From Ascarosepion bandense (Eukaryota > Mollusca > Cephalopoda > Sepiida > Sepiidae), in contig JBBBDQ010000192.1 in NCBI GenBank assembly GCA_037127315.1, forward strand, positions 1,287,501-1,351,500: a stretch of 64,000 bases of DNA, read 5' to 3'. A program made the translations under genes and the position numbers. Below are positions 54,871-64,000 of this stretch, in pieces. Numbering within the stretch: position 1 is the stretch's first letter; every line of letters begins with the position of its first letter. The notes below the pieces were generated by a model that was not told the origin of the DNA, ran no database searches, and saw only the letters and a program-made list of their open reading frames with translations.

Positions 54871-55579
54871 CATCATTTCTTTTCGCCTTCTTCTCTTTTG
54901 GTTACATCATTTATTTTTCCGACTTTAAAATCTGTTCTCAGGTTTTGAGGATTTAACATTACCTGACCCCATCGATATTTTGGTTAAAGTTTATTTTTCT
55001 GTTTCACCAGCTGCAAAAGCTCCCGCTTTATCACATAATGGCTGACAATATGATGACCTTATCTCACCTGCCGCTTACATCTGTAAAATATTTTCTTCAA
55101 TTCACTTTCCACTCAGATTCGGAGATTCTAAAAATTTGCAGTATATTATTTTTTCACAATTCCTTAGTTGGATTCATATTGCGATCGACAATAAACAAGT
55201 TTATCATCTATTAGGCTTATTTTCCTCTCTGCTCATATGGTAACAAATAATCTGCAGAGCTAATAATACCAGTAATAATAATTTATTTTGTCGTACCAAA
55301 AATAGTGTTATATGGCAAGAAAAGTCTATAGAAATGGATGTCAATTTTAAACAGTGCATGATCTTCATGAAGACATCTTCACCACTTGGAATAACATTCC
55401 AGCTAGATCGAATTTTTGAAGTTACAACCGTACAATTCACTACTAAGGCATCTTGTTTGGCCTTTCCTACTCTGTTTAGGAGTTCCTTTATGTATCCTTA
55501 AACTTTTGACCAGCTAGTATTTAGCCTAATTTCTCATTATTCAAATTTGTTTAATTTTTATTATTCCTGTTTGTACCAC
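54871..55579. other. AT-rich DNA, no gene seen
   Basis: No recognisable feature. Open frames are short and motif-free. Confidence 0.4.
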
Positions 55580-56190
55580 CCCAATGGTCCGTCCTAGGAA
55601 TTTCTCCGGGCGGCCGTTCTCCACGCTGTGATGTTGCCGGATTTTTGTAGAAACCGTCGGACGAACAGCTGGGGGTACAAGATTGACTGTAAGGAACGAA
55701 CTTCCAAAATTTGGATGAGTTGAAAAGGAAGCTTTATTCGTTTAGAGCTAGCCTTGTCTGTTGGGGCAGGCGAATGTGACACACAGTTCTAACTCTAATG
55801 GAGATCAACAAACCCGAACTGAACGATACCAAGACGAACGGAGATCCTTACTTCAAGTTCGCACCCGGCTGACTCCTTTCACTTCTCACTCGTCTTAACT
55901 TAACTGGCTCTATTTATTTAATATGAATCCGGAAATGCGGAAATCCGGAAATGATTTAGACCACCGGTGACAACCACCGGCGACTGTAAGTCTGAAATTT
56001 CAGTTATCTTTTTTGTTTATCTTAATAAGGCTTCCGCCGGAAAAGGCTTAAGGTGTGGTCAAGATACAATAAAGGACAGCCTTTGACCGGTCATCGCAAA
56101 CCTACCCGCTGACCTTTATCACTGAGTCAAATATTTACCGGGTCATCGAAAACATACCCGCTGACCTCTATCGCTGAGTCAAATATTTAT
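55580..56190 (-). repeat. LTR-like block with 51-bp tandem repeat
   Basis: The minus strand shows a TATA-like TTAAATAAATAGAGCC (about 55908-55923) followed by a GC-richer stretch. Upstream of it, at 56087-56190, two units of about 51-52 bp are tandem (TCATCG...ACCCGCTGACC...GAGTCAAATATTTA). U3 repeats of this kind are common in LTRs. No protein or second copy was seen, so the class is inferred. Confidence 0.45.
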
Positions 56191-56454
56191 CGGAGGACAA
56201 TTTTCCTCATAAAAGAAAAGGCGTTTATTTATTTTTTTTTCTCTTCTTTTTCACTTTTGTTAAATATGTTTTTAAACTATTTTCTATTCTAATCTATTTT
56301 CTATTTTAATCTATTATTATAATAAAATACATATATATCTAGTTATCGTGTCACATGTTCTTACTTTCATTTTTCGAAGCTCTACTCAAATAAATGGTTG
56401 AGTATAACAGTGCAAACAAAAGGTATATTTTTTCTTTATTTTTATTGGCTATAA

Positions 56455-56610
56455 GATTTAGGCCAGCAGTATATCATTATATATTTTTAATAACAATTTT
56501 ACTGTCTCTTTTGGGAGTTGCTTTAAGAACTCATAGTGGACATCGTCTGGTTCTGTGGCTTTCTAGTTCTGTCTGAGAAAAAGGTTTGTTGTAATCTTCC
56601 AGGTTCTTTG
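56455..56610 (-). pseudogene. Jockey-superfamily LINE RT fragment
   Basis: The minus strand encodes a short RT piece: EDYNKPFSQTELE in one frame and KATEPDDVHYEFLKQLPKET, KLLLKIYNDILLA in the next. These match the finger region (NKATGPDDIHYEFLKQLP type) of Jockey-like LINEs. Only about 150 bp is recognisable. Confidence 0.68.
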
Positions 56611-57444
56611 TTTTGAAATTTAATTTGTATTTTTCTGGATTTTGATTTATAGTTTGTGATGGTTGTTTAGTTATTTTTGCTTTAACTTTATTGATTTAAT
56701 TTTTCAGTTTCTTTTTAAAGATACTTTTTTCTGCTATTTTAAAAAAATGTTCTGTCATGAAAAAATGTTCTGTCAATTTAAGTTATTCGCGGAATTAAAA
56801 TTGTTTTCCGAGATGCTGTAAAAAAACTTAGTCTCGAGCCCTGCAGTTTAACGCTTCAATGTATTAACCCACTCAAATTTCCACCTGTAGGTCTTGAGAA
56901 GTTACTACATTAGAAACTTATTAGAATCACTACACTTAAAGTGAATTTTTTAAATTATATTATTGAAGTAGATTCACGTTCTAGTTCACCATTAAATACA
57001 TTTTATAGTGAAATTTTTAATTTTTTAAACTTTTGTCAGAAACTTCTTCAAATGTTTCCTTAATTTCTGTTCGACACAGATACTGGAAAATAAGTTTTTT
57101 ATTCGTGTTGTTATAATGCTCGTGTAAGTTTGTAATTTTTGGTTAATAAAAAAAAGACACTGGAACAAAAAGTAAAGAAAATATCTAATCACACGAGAGA
57201 GATGAATTAATAAAGCAACAATTGCGAAAACCATAGTTCAGTGTGGCAATGCGCACAATTCAACGTTACGTCTTGCAACCCATTTTGAGTCTCCTGTTCC
57301 TATTAGCAGTGTCCTACTAAAAGTGAATGAACGAATCTATGTTCTACAATTAGCGTAGAGATGGTTGGACGTCTTTTTCACAACACATGATTAGTACTTT
57401 TAATGTAACCTTTAAATTCTATATTAACAGTTTTTTCTATGGCA
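56611..57444. other. AT-rich DNA, no gene seen
   Basis: No recognisable gene or repeat. Confidence 0.4.
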
Positions 57445-57530
57445 TTTCTCGCTTGTATAATTCTCTTTTAGATTCCTGTTTTCCACTAAACTTTGATCTT
57501 CAACAATTGAAATGCAATGTCAACCGTTAT
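57445..57530 (+). pseudogene. Jockey-superfamily LINE 3' coding scrap
   Basis: The plus strand encodes LYNSLLDSCFPLNFDLQQLK followed by CNVNRYLL. This corresponds to the end of the LINE at 18484-19240 (...CFPDSYNLQEFKCNVNCHLL). Nothing else of the element is recognisable. Confidence 0.62.
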
Positions 57531-58550
57531 CTTCTATTTTTTTAATTATTATTCTTTTAATGTCCTCTCTCCTTAATATTATATTTGTCTCATATTCGTT
57601 AATATTCAGTAATACTAAGTTCAGTGGTTGTTTCTTTCCAGGTACTGCCATGGACATTCTAAAAAATAATAAAATGCCTTTCTTTAACTTAAATTTTAAG
57701 TTTTATTTTAAAGAAAATAGCCTTAAGCTATTCTGAATTAAAAGTAAAGCCTTTGAAAAATTGGTATATTCACTTATCATTTAAGAGGAAAATTGTAAGC
57801 AACTTTTTAAAAATCGCTTAAAAATTCAATGTTTGTTCTATATGTTTTTTGAAGTCAATAAATTGAAGGATTGATTAACTGGATTTTGTAAATGTAATGC
57901 TTACATTTTGTTTAAAATATAATGAAATAACTGTTGTTTACGCATTATTGCCTATAAAACTATAAATATTTCTTTCACTGTCATAAAAGCACCGCTAAAA
58001 AAGTATTGAGAAAATTAACAGAAATACGGAACACCAGTACTGCAATAATCAAGAAACTGGTATCTGTTTAAAAATAACCTATTTAACCTTATATAACCAA
58101 TAGTTTAGGAATATAATTTTTATTCTATATGATTTTATAAAACTTAGCAATGAATAATTTTATTGCTTGTACTTCAAGTAAATATTTATTATATATGATG
58201 TTTGATGTCATAAAATATCTAATGCGTTTTTATTTATTTTGAATTCAAGAGATATAGAATTATATACAATCTATTTGAAATTATTATGACAAACCTCATA
58301 ACTCGAATTTACTTTGGAACATTTTTGTCAAATTTTAAACGATAATTTAGACGTCAAATTAATTTTTGAGTTAATTTTTAGGTTTCAACATGACTTAATT
58401 AAAGTTGCTGAATTTATTATAAAAACTGTTGTCTAAAAACCATGAAATATCTTTTTCCTTCAATAACAAGGTCATAAAATCATCAACAATTGATCAACAT
58501 CTGCAACAGATCAAATAACAAAAGTATATGATAAGTCTTTAAAGCAGTTA
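57531..58550. other. Very AT-rich DNA, no gene seen
   Basis: No motif, repeat copy or gene was recognised. Confidence 0.4.
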
Positions 58551-58552
58551 CA

Positions 58553-59310
58553 TCTTAATATAATAACCATTCTTCTCAATAACAGCCAGCAATTTACCAT
58601 CCATTGATTGTGTTAAACGTTTTACTTCAGCAGATTCAATTTCCAACATGGGATCTTTAATTACTTCACATTTTTCTCTTTTGTAGTTATATTATTCCCC
58701 ATCTTCATGTAATTTCATCTTCACAGTTAGTGATAAATTTTCGAATGGATTCAGATTGGGACTTGGTAGTGGCCATTCCATTATCTTCTTTCCTGTCAGT
58801 CAGTTAAGTGCCATACGTGAAACACGCTTGGGTGATCATGTCTCGAAAGAGAAAGGACTGACTGGGCAGAAGATTATCCCGCAGAAGGTTGCCATTGCTT
58901 TCTGTGGTAGACTGATTGCCAGCCAAGGCTATAGAATCCAATCTGTCCTGTTATTTAACCCATAACTGGAAGGAAGAGACGGATTAATACCTTTCCCAAG
59001 GATATTTGCACGTAAGTGAATGCAATGAATCCAACTGGAATTTGAACTCCGCTCCCCGATTTCTCGTTCCAAGCCGATATCTACTGCACCACAACGCACA
59101 TCCCTTTCCTGTAAAACTTTTAAATATACAGGTAACTTCAGATACATAATGAGCATTCTTGTGCATAAATACACACTTCACTTTTAAAGAAAGTCTTGTC
59201 CATGAAAAGGCAATAGTTAGCAAAGTTCAATTTAATTCCTTCACTGACATTGAATGGTTCAACAATTATTTGGTCGACGATTACAGCCTTTATTATTCCA
59301 TTGCTGACGA
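58553..59310 (-). pseudogene. Tc1-like transposase C-terminal half, split by a SINE
   Basis: On the minus strand the upstream part (about 59300-59104) encodes VSEGIKLNFANYCLFMDKTF-like and CVFMHKNAHYVSE sequence; the catalytic Asp of the usual FMQDNAP box is replaced by Lys. After the SINE, KIMEWPLPSPNLNPFENL and VKRLTQSMDGKLLAVIEKNG (58790-58553) complete the transposase end. Removing the SINE and one copy of its duplication joins the two parts at FTGK-K. Frameshifts upstream and a stop in HEDGE-stop-YN show decay. Confidence 0.8.
58797..59103 (-). repeat. tRNA-derived SINE family T, full copy
   Basis: This 307-bp element is flanked by a 9-bp duplication CTTTCCTGT (58788-58796 and 59104-59112). 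On the minus strand its head has a box A-like TGGTGCAGTAGA (59091-59080) and a box B-like GAGTTCAAATTCC (59049-59037), spaced as in a tRNA promoter. The family-specific body shared with 50600-50835 follows. It disrupts a Tc1 transposase. Confidence 0.85.
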
Positions 59311-59824
59311 CTTCTTACTTTCTTTTATCTACATCGGAATTGGATAAAATCCTTACTTTCGTCATTTCTTCACGTCAATCGATTGCCACCTGATATTCGT
59401 GCATCCAAATTACTTTAGAAAAGTTAATTTTTATTACAACTTAAGTATTGTGCGATATTTTTATGATCAGGTTTTATTAAAAATCGGGGGTTGCACTATA
59501 CACAGGTAACTGTTTTTGAAGAAGTTAAAATTAACGCATTTTTGGTAACTAGTTGCATTATACACAAGTCATTTTTTCTGTAAGGGTTAAACCTCTTGCA
59601 AAAAATCAGCTGTTGCGCTATGTATGAAATTAGCTTTTACACGTGTTGATATATAACCTGGTTTCGATCCCAGCGAATAACGATCGTCTTGATAGACAAC
59701 GACGAACACAGATGAAGATATCAACTTATATTTTTATTCTTCGTCGGTGACAGTTATGTGATGAGTGACCAGAGAGAGATTGTATACACGCAGACGCTGT
59801 TAGGGAGTCATTAACCAGCGAAAG

Positions 59825-59828
<4 letters not shown>
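59311..59828. other. Spacer, possible LTR/primer-site region of element F
   Basis: No gene. CCTGGTTTCGATCCCAGC at about 59657-59674 looks like a tRNA T-arm or a primer binding site (TGG...). It lies 0.5 kb upstream of the element F gag, so it may be that element's primer site, but no LTR was identified. Confidence 0.3.

Positions 59829-59868
<40 letters not shown>
59829..59868. repeat. (GT)n microsatellite
   Basis: About 20 GT units. Reverse-strand frames rich in His/Thr across it are artefacts. Confidence 0.95.
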
Positions 59869-59869
<1 letters not shown>

Positions 59870-59959
59870 TTCTGTTTTCGACATAAACCAAAAACTCCCA
59901 CACATCACTGCCTCTTCGAGCTATCGTGCAATTGACACCAAGCATATCTTTGTCGATCA

Positions 59960-60577
59960 TTGTCTTCTTGGTCGATGTGTATGTGGACGCGCTGAATGAC
60001 AGGGACTGAGGGGCAAGGTTCTGAGGGGAGGACGGATTACCCTGATCGCAACCATAGAGGCGGCTTGGACCAGCGAACGACTCTGGGATAAAATAAGAGG
60101 GGGTGAAGGAAGGAACCCTCGAGGGGCCAAAGTAGTGATGAAAAAGGACCGAGAGCGGATCCAGATATGGCTCACCCCTGGGAAAGTAAGAGGCAGTGTG
60201 GTCCCGGTGCAAGTAAAACCTCTGAGATGCTAGACGTGTGGTGTGGTCGGGCACTTTTCGGTCAGTTGTAAGGAGCGAAAGCGTTGGCACTGTGGAAGAA
60301 CGGGTCACTTAAGACGAACCTGTTCTCGCAGAAGAAAGATGGGCTACACCGAACGGAACAACCCTAACTCAGAACGAGGAGTGAAATGGGTTGCTAGTCT
60401 GAGAAAAGAGAGCCATCCGAGCTCTACTCCACCCAGGAGGGCTCCTAGACAGAAATTGGGGCCCCTTGAAAAAGGTGAACTCCTGTTGCCGGCTCCCATG
60501 TCTCGGTTATCGAGAAAGCGAGAGAAAGGGAAAGAAAATATACGGGAAGGAGAAAGGTACAGGAATACCGTTTGTTG
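59960..60577 (+). pseudogene. Element F gag (zinc knuckle part)
   Basis: Around 60228-60330 the plus strand encodes two CCHC knuckles. The first (C-stop-TCGVVGHFSVSC) has a TAG inside it and the second (WHCGRTGHLRRTC) has lost its first Cys to Arg. The DNA to the left is GC-richer and probably is upstream gag. A basic, Lys/Arg-rich segment follows to 60577. Gag of Ty3/Gypsy type. Confidence 0.65.
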
Positions 60578-60584
60578 AAGAAAG

Positions 60585-60700
60585 AGCCATACTTCACCTG
60601 TAATGTGTTGCTGGGAGACAAGAAGGTGAAGGCCCTTGTCGATACCGGAGCTTCGGTGTCACTGGTTAGCTCCAAAGTTTTTAGATAGTTGGGACTGAAG
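60585..60700 (+). pseudogene. Element F aspartic protease start
   Basis: The plus strand encodes YFTCNVLLGDKKVKALVDTG and then ASVSLVSSKVF, an intact VDTGAS protease active site, before a stop near 60686. The remainder of the protease is not recognisable. Confidence 0.7.
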
Positions 60701-61060
60701 ACGTCGATTTACTAATGTCAGGCTGTAGTAGCAAGATAGGGATAGAGGGTAAAGGGTGAAGGGATCGAGGACCGTTCCCTTACTGTTAACCAATGCTGCC
60801 AATAAAACTATTAAAATAAAGCAGGGAGAGGAGCTGGCACAGGTGTGCCGAGTGAGAGAAGTCGAACAGGTAAGAGTATGGAATGAGAATAAGCATGGGA
60901 AAAAGACAGATAGCGAAGAGATGAGAATATAACAGCTCCTGAGCGTTATAGGAGGAAATTGAGGAGGCTGCTGAACGGTAATCAAGAGCCATTACTGATA
61001 AGGAACTGGGACAGACGGAGACAGTTGAATTGACGTTAAGCGGGTATAACTGCAAAATAT
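60701..61060. other. Element F internal deletion zone
   Basis: Only about 360 bp lie between the protease start and the RNase H tail, where a full RT and RNase H (well over 1 kb) would be expected. No RT motif is present. Confidence 0.6.
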
Positions 61061-61064
61061 AATA

Positions 61065-61720
61065 TTTGGCAGGGAAGGATAATACTTGTGCTGACCTGTT
61101 GTCGAGGATTCTGAGGTAATTACAGACAGAATCTGTCAGTTTGGAGCCGGGTGTTGATGATAAAGCATTCCAAATTAATGTGATCTATTCACAGGCGTTG
61201 AAGGAGAGACTTGGTTAGGAAGATCAGGAAACGAGTGAAATGGAGGTTGTTTCCGACCCTCAATGGAGATATACAATTAGGCAAAACCAAGAGGATCGCG
61301 AGATAGCAACTATCAGATCCAGGGTAGAGGCAGGGCATACCTCCAAATATATGGTGCACGATGGAGTATTGTATTACCTTTCAGGAAGAGATAAGGAAGT
61401 AAGTTTAAAAATGGTGATACCTGAGAAGTTGAGAGCTGTAATTCTAGACCAGTGTCATAGGAGGTTAGGACACATGGGAATTGATATGACGTATGGATTA
61501 AAATGAGAAATTACTATTGGCCTAAGTTGTTTAATATTTTGCCAAGTACAGAGTCGATGAAGTAGAATTGCCCCAGTATTAGAAACGGATGTTCCGAATT
61601 ATCCATTTCAGAAAGTAAGCATGGATATTTCCGGGCCCTATAGAGAAACACATAGAGGTAATCTTTACATAGTGAGTTTTGTGGACTGGCTAATGAATTG
61701 GCCTGAAGCATTTTATAACA
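61065..61720 (+). pseudogene. Element F RNase H tail and integrase, first part
   Basis: LAGKDNTCADLLSRILR (61065-61115) is the end of RNase H. The frame 61240-61506 has DGVLYYLSGRDKEVSL and DQCHRRLGHMGIDMTYGLK, the HH part of the integrase zinc domain. The catalytic core then begins (PNYPFQKVSMDISGPYRETH, FVDWLMNWPEAF), with its first Asp present, until an insertion at about 61715. Confidence 0.78.
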
Positions 61721-63642
61721 ATATTTAGCAGAACGGAATTAATTAATTTTATTAATTGAATATTAATTATAATTGAAAAAAAGTTTTTAACAGAAGAAAT
61801 TATTACTATAGATCGGAAGGAAACGTACTGAGAAGAATTTTTAATTCTTCGAATATGAGCGAAGGTAAAAGAAACGAAAAGTAACAAGTTTTGTTTTTCA
61901 TTTATTCTAAACCTGAAAAAGAAAGAAAAGAAAGGAGAAAAAGAAAAAGAGAAATAAATTCGTTTTTATTTCCAAGGTTAGATTAAACGCTAAGACAATC
62001 AGATGGACCTAGACAAGTGTTGAAGTGTTGAAGTCCAAAACCGAAAGATTTTACTTTTTATTATTGTACTCAAAAGCATTGTCTTGCTCGCGTGGATTGT
62101 AAAGAGAAATAGATAACAAATATCTAATTCAGAGTCGAAGGCTGGATTAGTGATTCAGAGAAGAGACATTTAGGCGTCGTATCTAAAATTAGGTGGATGA
62201 AAATTCCTTTGACTCAGTAGAATTGATAACGAAAATAACTTTCTGTCATTAAAAAAAGCTTTAAAATATCTGTGACCGAAAGTAGAGATATTGAGAAATA
62301 TGCGGAAATTCTTATCTAGGAAACAATGTAAACATTAACCACCTGTAACCTGTCTGTTTGCTTCAAACAAAGAAAGGACAATTTTAGTCATACAGGCTTT
62401 TATGACAAGTTCAAAGGTTAATAGTAATTGATGAAAAATGATTAGAACCCGAAATTATTTCGTGAGAAAGAAAATTCGCCGAATAAGTCCAGCCCAAAAA
62501 GGGGTATAGGAAAATGACATCATAAGACAGGGAGGTATCTCAATGGTCTCGCAAATCAGCGCCTCGAAAGGGGAAGACGACCGACAATTGACGTCATGGA
62601 AATAAGATTAATCTCATTCGATAAACCGAAGGCAACAACGAACAGCAGCTACCTCAGTATTCTATTGGTTGCCGAAATGAGGGGTTAGACACCCAGCATC
62701 CGTCAGCCCCACACCATCGCATAAGCATAAATACAGAGCCCCGAGGGACCAAAGTTAGTTCCAGTTCGAGTTCCAGTCGGTTCCCGGCCCAGAGATGCAA
62801 CAACAGAGATAGGCGCTACGCCGTTGGGCGTCAACCGTAGGGCCCACCGCCTGCCAAAGACAGTTCCCACCCGAAAATGTAACGAGACAGAGATAATTGC
62901 CACGCAGTTAGGTGCCAACCATAGAAAAACCTGCCGACAACCGACCAACCAGAGTTAAAGACAAACAAGAAGTGATTTTGCAGACAAGGTTTTAAAAATT
63001 GCCAGCCGAACAGAGTTAAAGACAGAGAGTGATCCAGCCCGGAACAAGAAATCCACTTCGATTTCGATACCAAAGACGAACCGCGTCAACCTACCCACAA
63101 CTCAGCACTTCGGCAGTTTCCGTAAAATTCCGGAGAGAAAGAACCAAAGTCGACTAGACTTACTGTAAACTTAGAACTCCGTTCGGAGCAAAGCACCGTA
63201 ACTAACCAGACTACTTGATTATTACTTAGAAGGATAGACATTTGAAACGTTATACTCTGAATTATTTAAGAGACTTCCGTTCCACTACCAGCTTGATAGG
63301 AGTAGGGATTGGGAAATATCCGAATGAGCATTATAGTACTGTGAATTATTTTCTGTATATAAAGACTTTCTTTTATAACAATTCGGGCGTCAGTCCATTT
63401 ATTTTTAGTGCTATATTTCTTTTTTTTTATTATTATCCAATAGTGTGCACGCTTTCCAGTTTGGTTTGGCTTGGCAGAGAGACAGCTAGTGGAAAACTCA
63501 CGTGACTGACTTGTGATCAATCAACACAACGTGGGGCAAGGGATATCATCGCAAGCAGAGTCAACCTACGACCAGCTATCTGGATTGAAACCAACAGCGA
63601 CCGGCCCGGCTAAGTGTCACAATTTGCCATACTGGAACATAG
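61721..63642. repeat. Unclassified ~1.9-kb insertion in integrase of element F
   Basis: The integrase reading stops near 61715 and resumes at about 63645, so the DNA between is inserted. It has a purine-rich left part (61900-62000) and a TATA-like CATAAATACAG (62729-62739). A GC-richer segment with diverged tandem units (62780-63050) and a T-rich right part follow. This layout suits a long LTR or an LTR with part of an element. The ends and target duplication were not resolved, and no protein was recognised. Confidence 0.5.
62783..63040. repeat. Diverged ~78-83-bp tandem units
   Basis: Two units share CAGAGATA, GCCACGC/GCTACGCCGTT, GTCAACC/GCCAACCATAG and CCTGCC in the same order. A third partial similarity (CAGAGTTAAAGACA at 62951 and 63010) follows. 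Minus-strand translations show the repeat as APNCVAIISV versus TPNGVAPISV. Confidence 0.65.
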
Positions 63643-63644
63643 GC

Positions 63645-64000
63645 ACGAACGGTCTCATATATAATACTGAACGAAATATTCCCTAGGTATGGGCCTCCTG
63701 AACACTTGGTTACCGATAATGGGTCGGAGAATGTGAATAAGATTATAAGAGACGTTGGAAGAATTAAACATACAGCACATGACCACCTCTCCATATCACC
63801 CCCAAAGTAATGCTAAGGTAGAGAGATTTCATAAGACCCTCGCTTGTGTGTTAGCTAAACTAGCAGAGGATAATAGAGAAAATTGGGATTTATTCGTAAC
63901 CCAAGCGTTAACAGCTGTGAGATTCTTGATGAACGAGACGACAAAATTTTCCCCTTATTACTTGATATATGGCAGGGATGTAGTCTTACCTATAGACAAT
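63645..64000 (+). pseudogene. Element F integrase, second part (runs off the window)
   Basis: The sequence encodes TVSYIILNEIFPRYGPPEHL, VTDNGSENVN and, after a frameshift, MTTSPYHPQSNAKVERFHKT, LACVLAKLAEDN and LMNETTKFSPYYLIYGRDVV. The second Asp (VTDNG) and the Glu (AKVERF) of the DDE triad are present. It continues beyond position 64000. The insertion and frameshift make it non-functional. Confidence 0.8.

Noticed and set aside
59657..59674. CCTGGTTTCGATCCCAGC as a tRNA gene
   Set aside because: T-arm-like only; no matching acceptor stem or box A upstream. Kept as a possible primer site at low confidence.
62703..63073. Minus-strand frames 62703-62948 and 62831-63073 as a host gene
   Set aside because: They translate the tandem units of the insert, and the repeated peptide follows from the DNA repeat.
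1..64000. Possible CRISPR array, bacterial operon or phage content
   Set aside because: No regularly spaced repeats with unique spacers and no bacterial genes; all recognisable proteins are eukaryotic TE proteins.
1..64000. Functional tRNA or rRNA genes
   Set aside because: Only a SINE head with tRNA-like boxes, a T-arm-like stretch near 59657 and a partial 5S-like segment were seen; none folds into a complete gene by eye.

Overview
This is a 64-kb stretch of AT-rich animal nuclear DNA. There are no operons or bacterial signals. Nearly every long open frame belongs to a eukaryotic transposable element (TE): RTE-, Tx1- and Jockey-type LINEs, Ty3/Gypsy LTR elements including one of CsRn1 type, mariner and Tc1 DNA transposons, a tRNA-headed SINE and a 5S-rRNA-derived SINE. 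That mix fits an invertebrate metazoan. I cannot name the species from the sequence alone, and I found no host gene I could defend.

Layout. 0.6-2.7 kb: 5'-truncated RTE LINE with a long open RT frame (minus). 3.1-13.2 kb: an LTR retrotransposon on the minus strand (element B) whose 3' LTR is split by a 6.2-kb Tx1-like LINE. 13.9-24.1 kb: repeat fragments (RTE, Tx1, Jockey, a Gypsy gag, an LTR-like repeat). 24.15-32.87 kb: a decayed Ty3 element (element A). Its pol holds a short repeat. Its 3' LTR holds a 4.6-kb element (E, 5-bp target duplication) and a solo LTR of family B. 35.5-41.3 kb: an almost intact CsRn1-type Ty3 element on the minus strand, with near-identical 796-bp LTRs, a 1068-codon pol frame, and gag split once at an A8 run. 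42.0-42.7 kb: solo LTR C. 43.2-45.97 kb: solo LTR A, itself hit by LTR C and a dead mariner. 46-59 kb: gene-poor DNA with a 5S-derived SINE, microsatellites, Tc1 remnants, LTR-like blocks and Jockey scraps. 60-64 kb: a broken Gypsy element (F) with RT deleted and integrase split by about 1.9 kb, running off the window.

How the pieces relate. Elements B and E belong to one lineage. They share a very short leader and the same post-LTR motif, yet they have lost different enzymes: B lacks the RT core and E lacks the front of RNase H. LTR family A carries a tandem A/T-rich unit that received three of the five insertions seen in its two long copies. The CsRn1-type copy is the only element that looks recently mobile. 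I saw no clear new gene system. The strongest signals are the nesting pattern, the unusual LTR/leader organisation of the B/E lineage, and the 5S-derived SINE.
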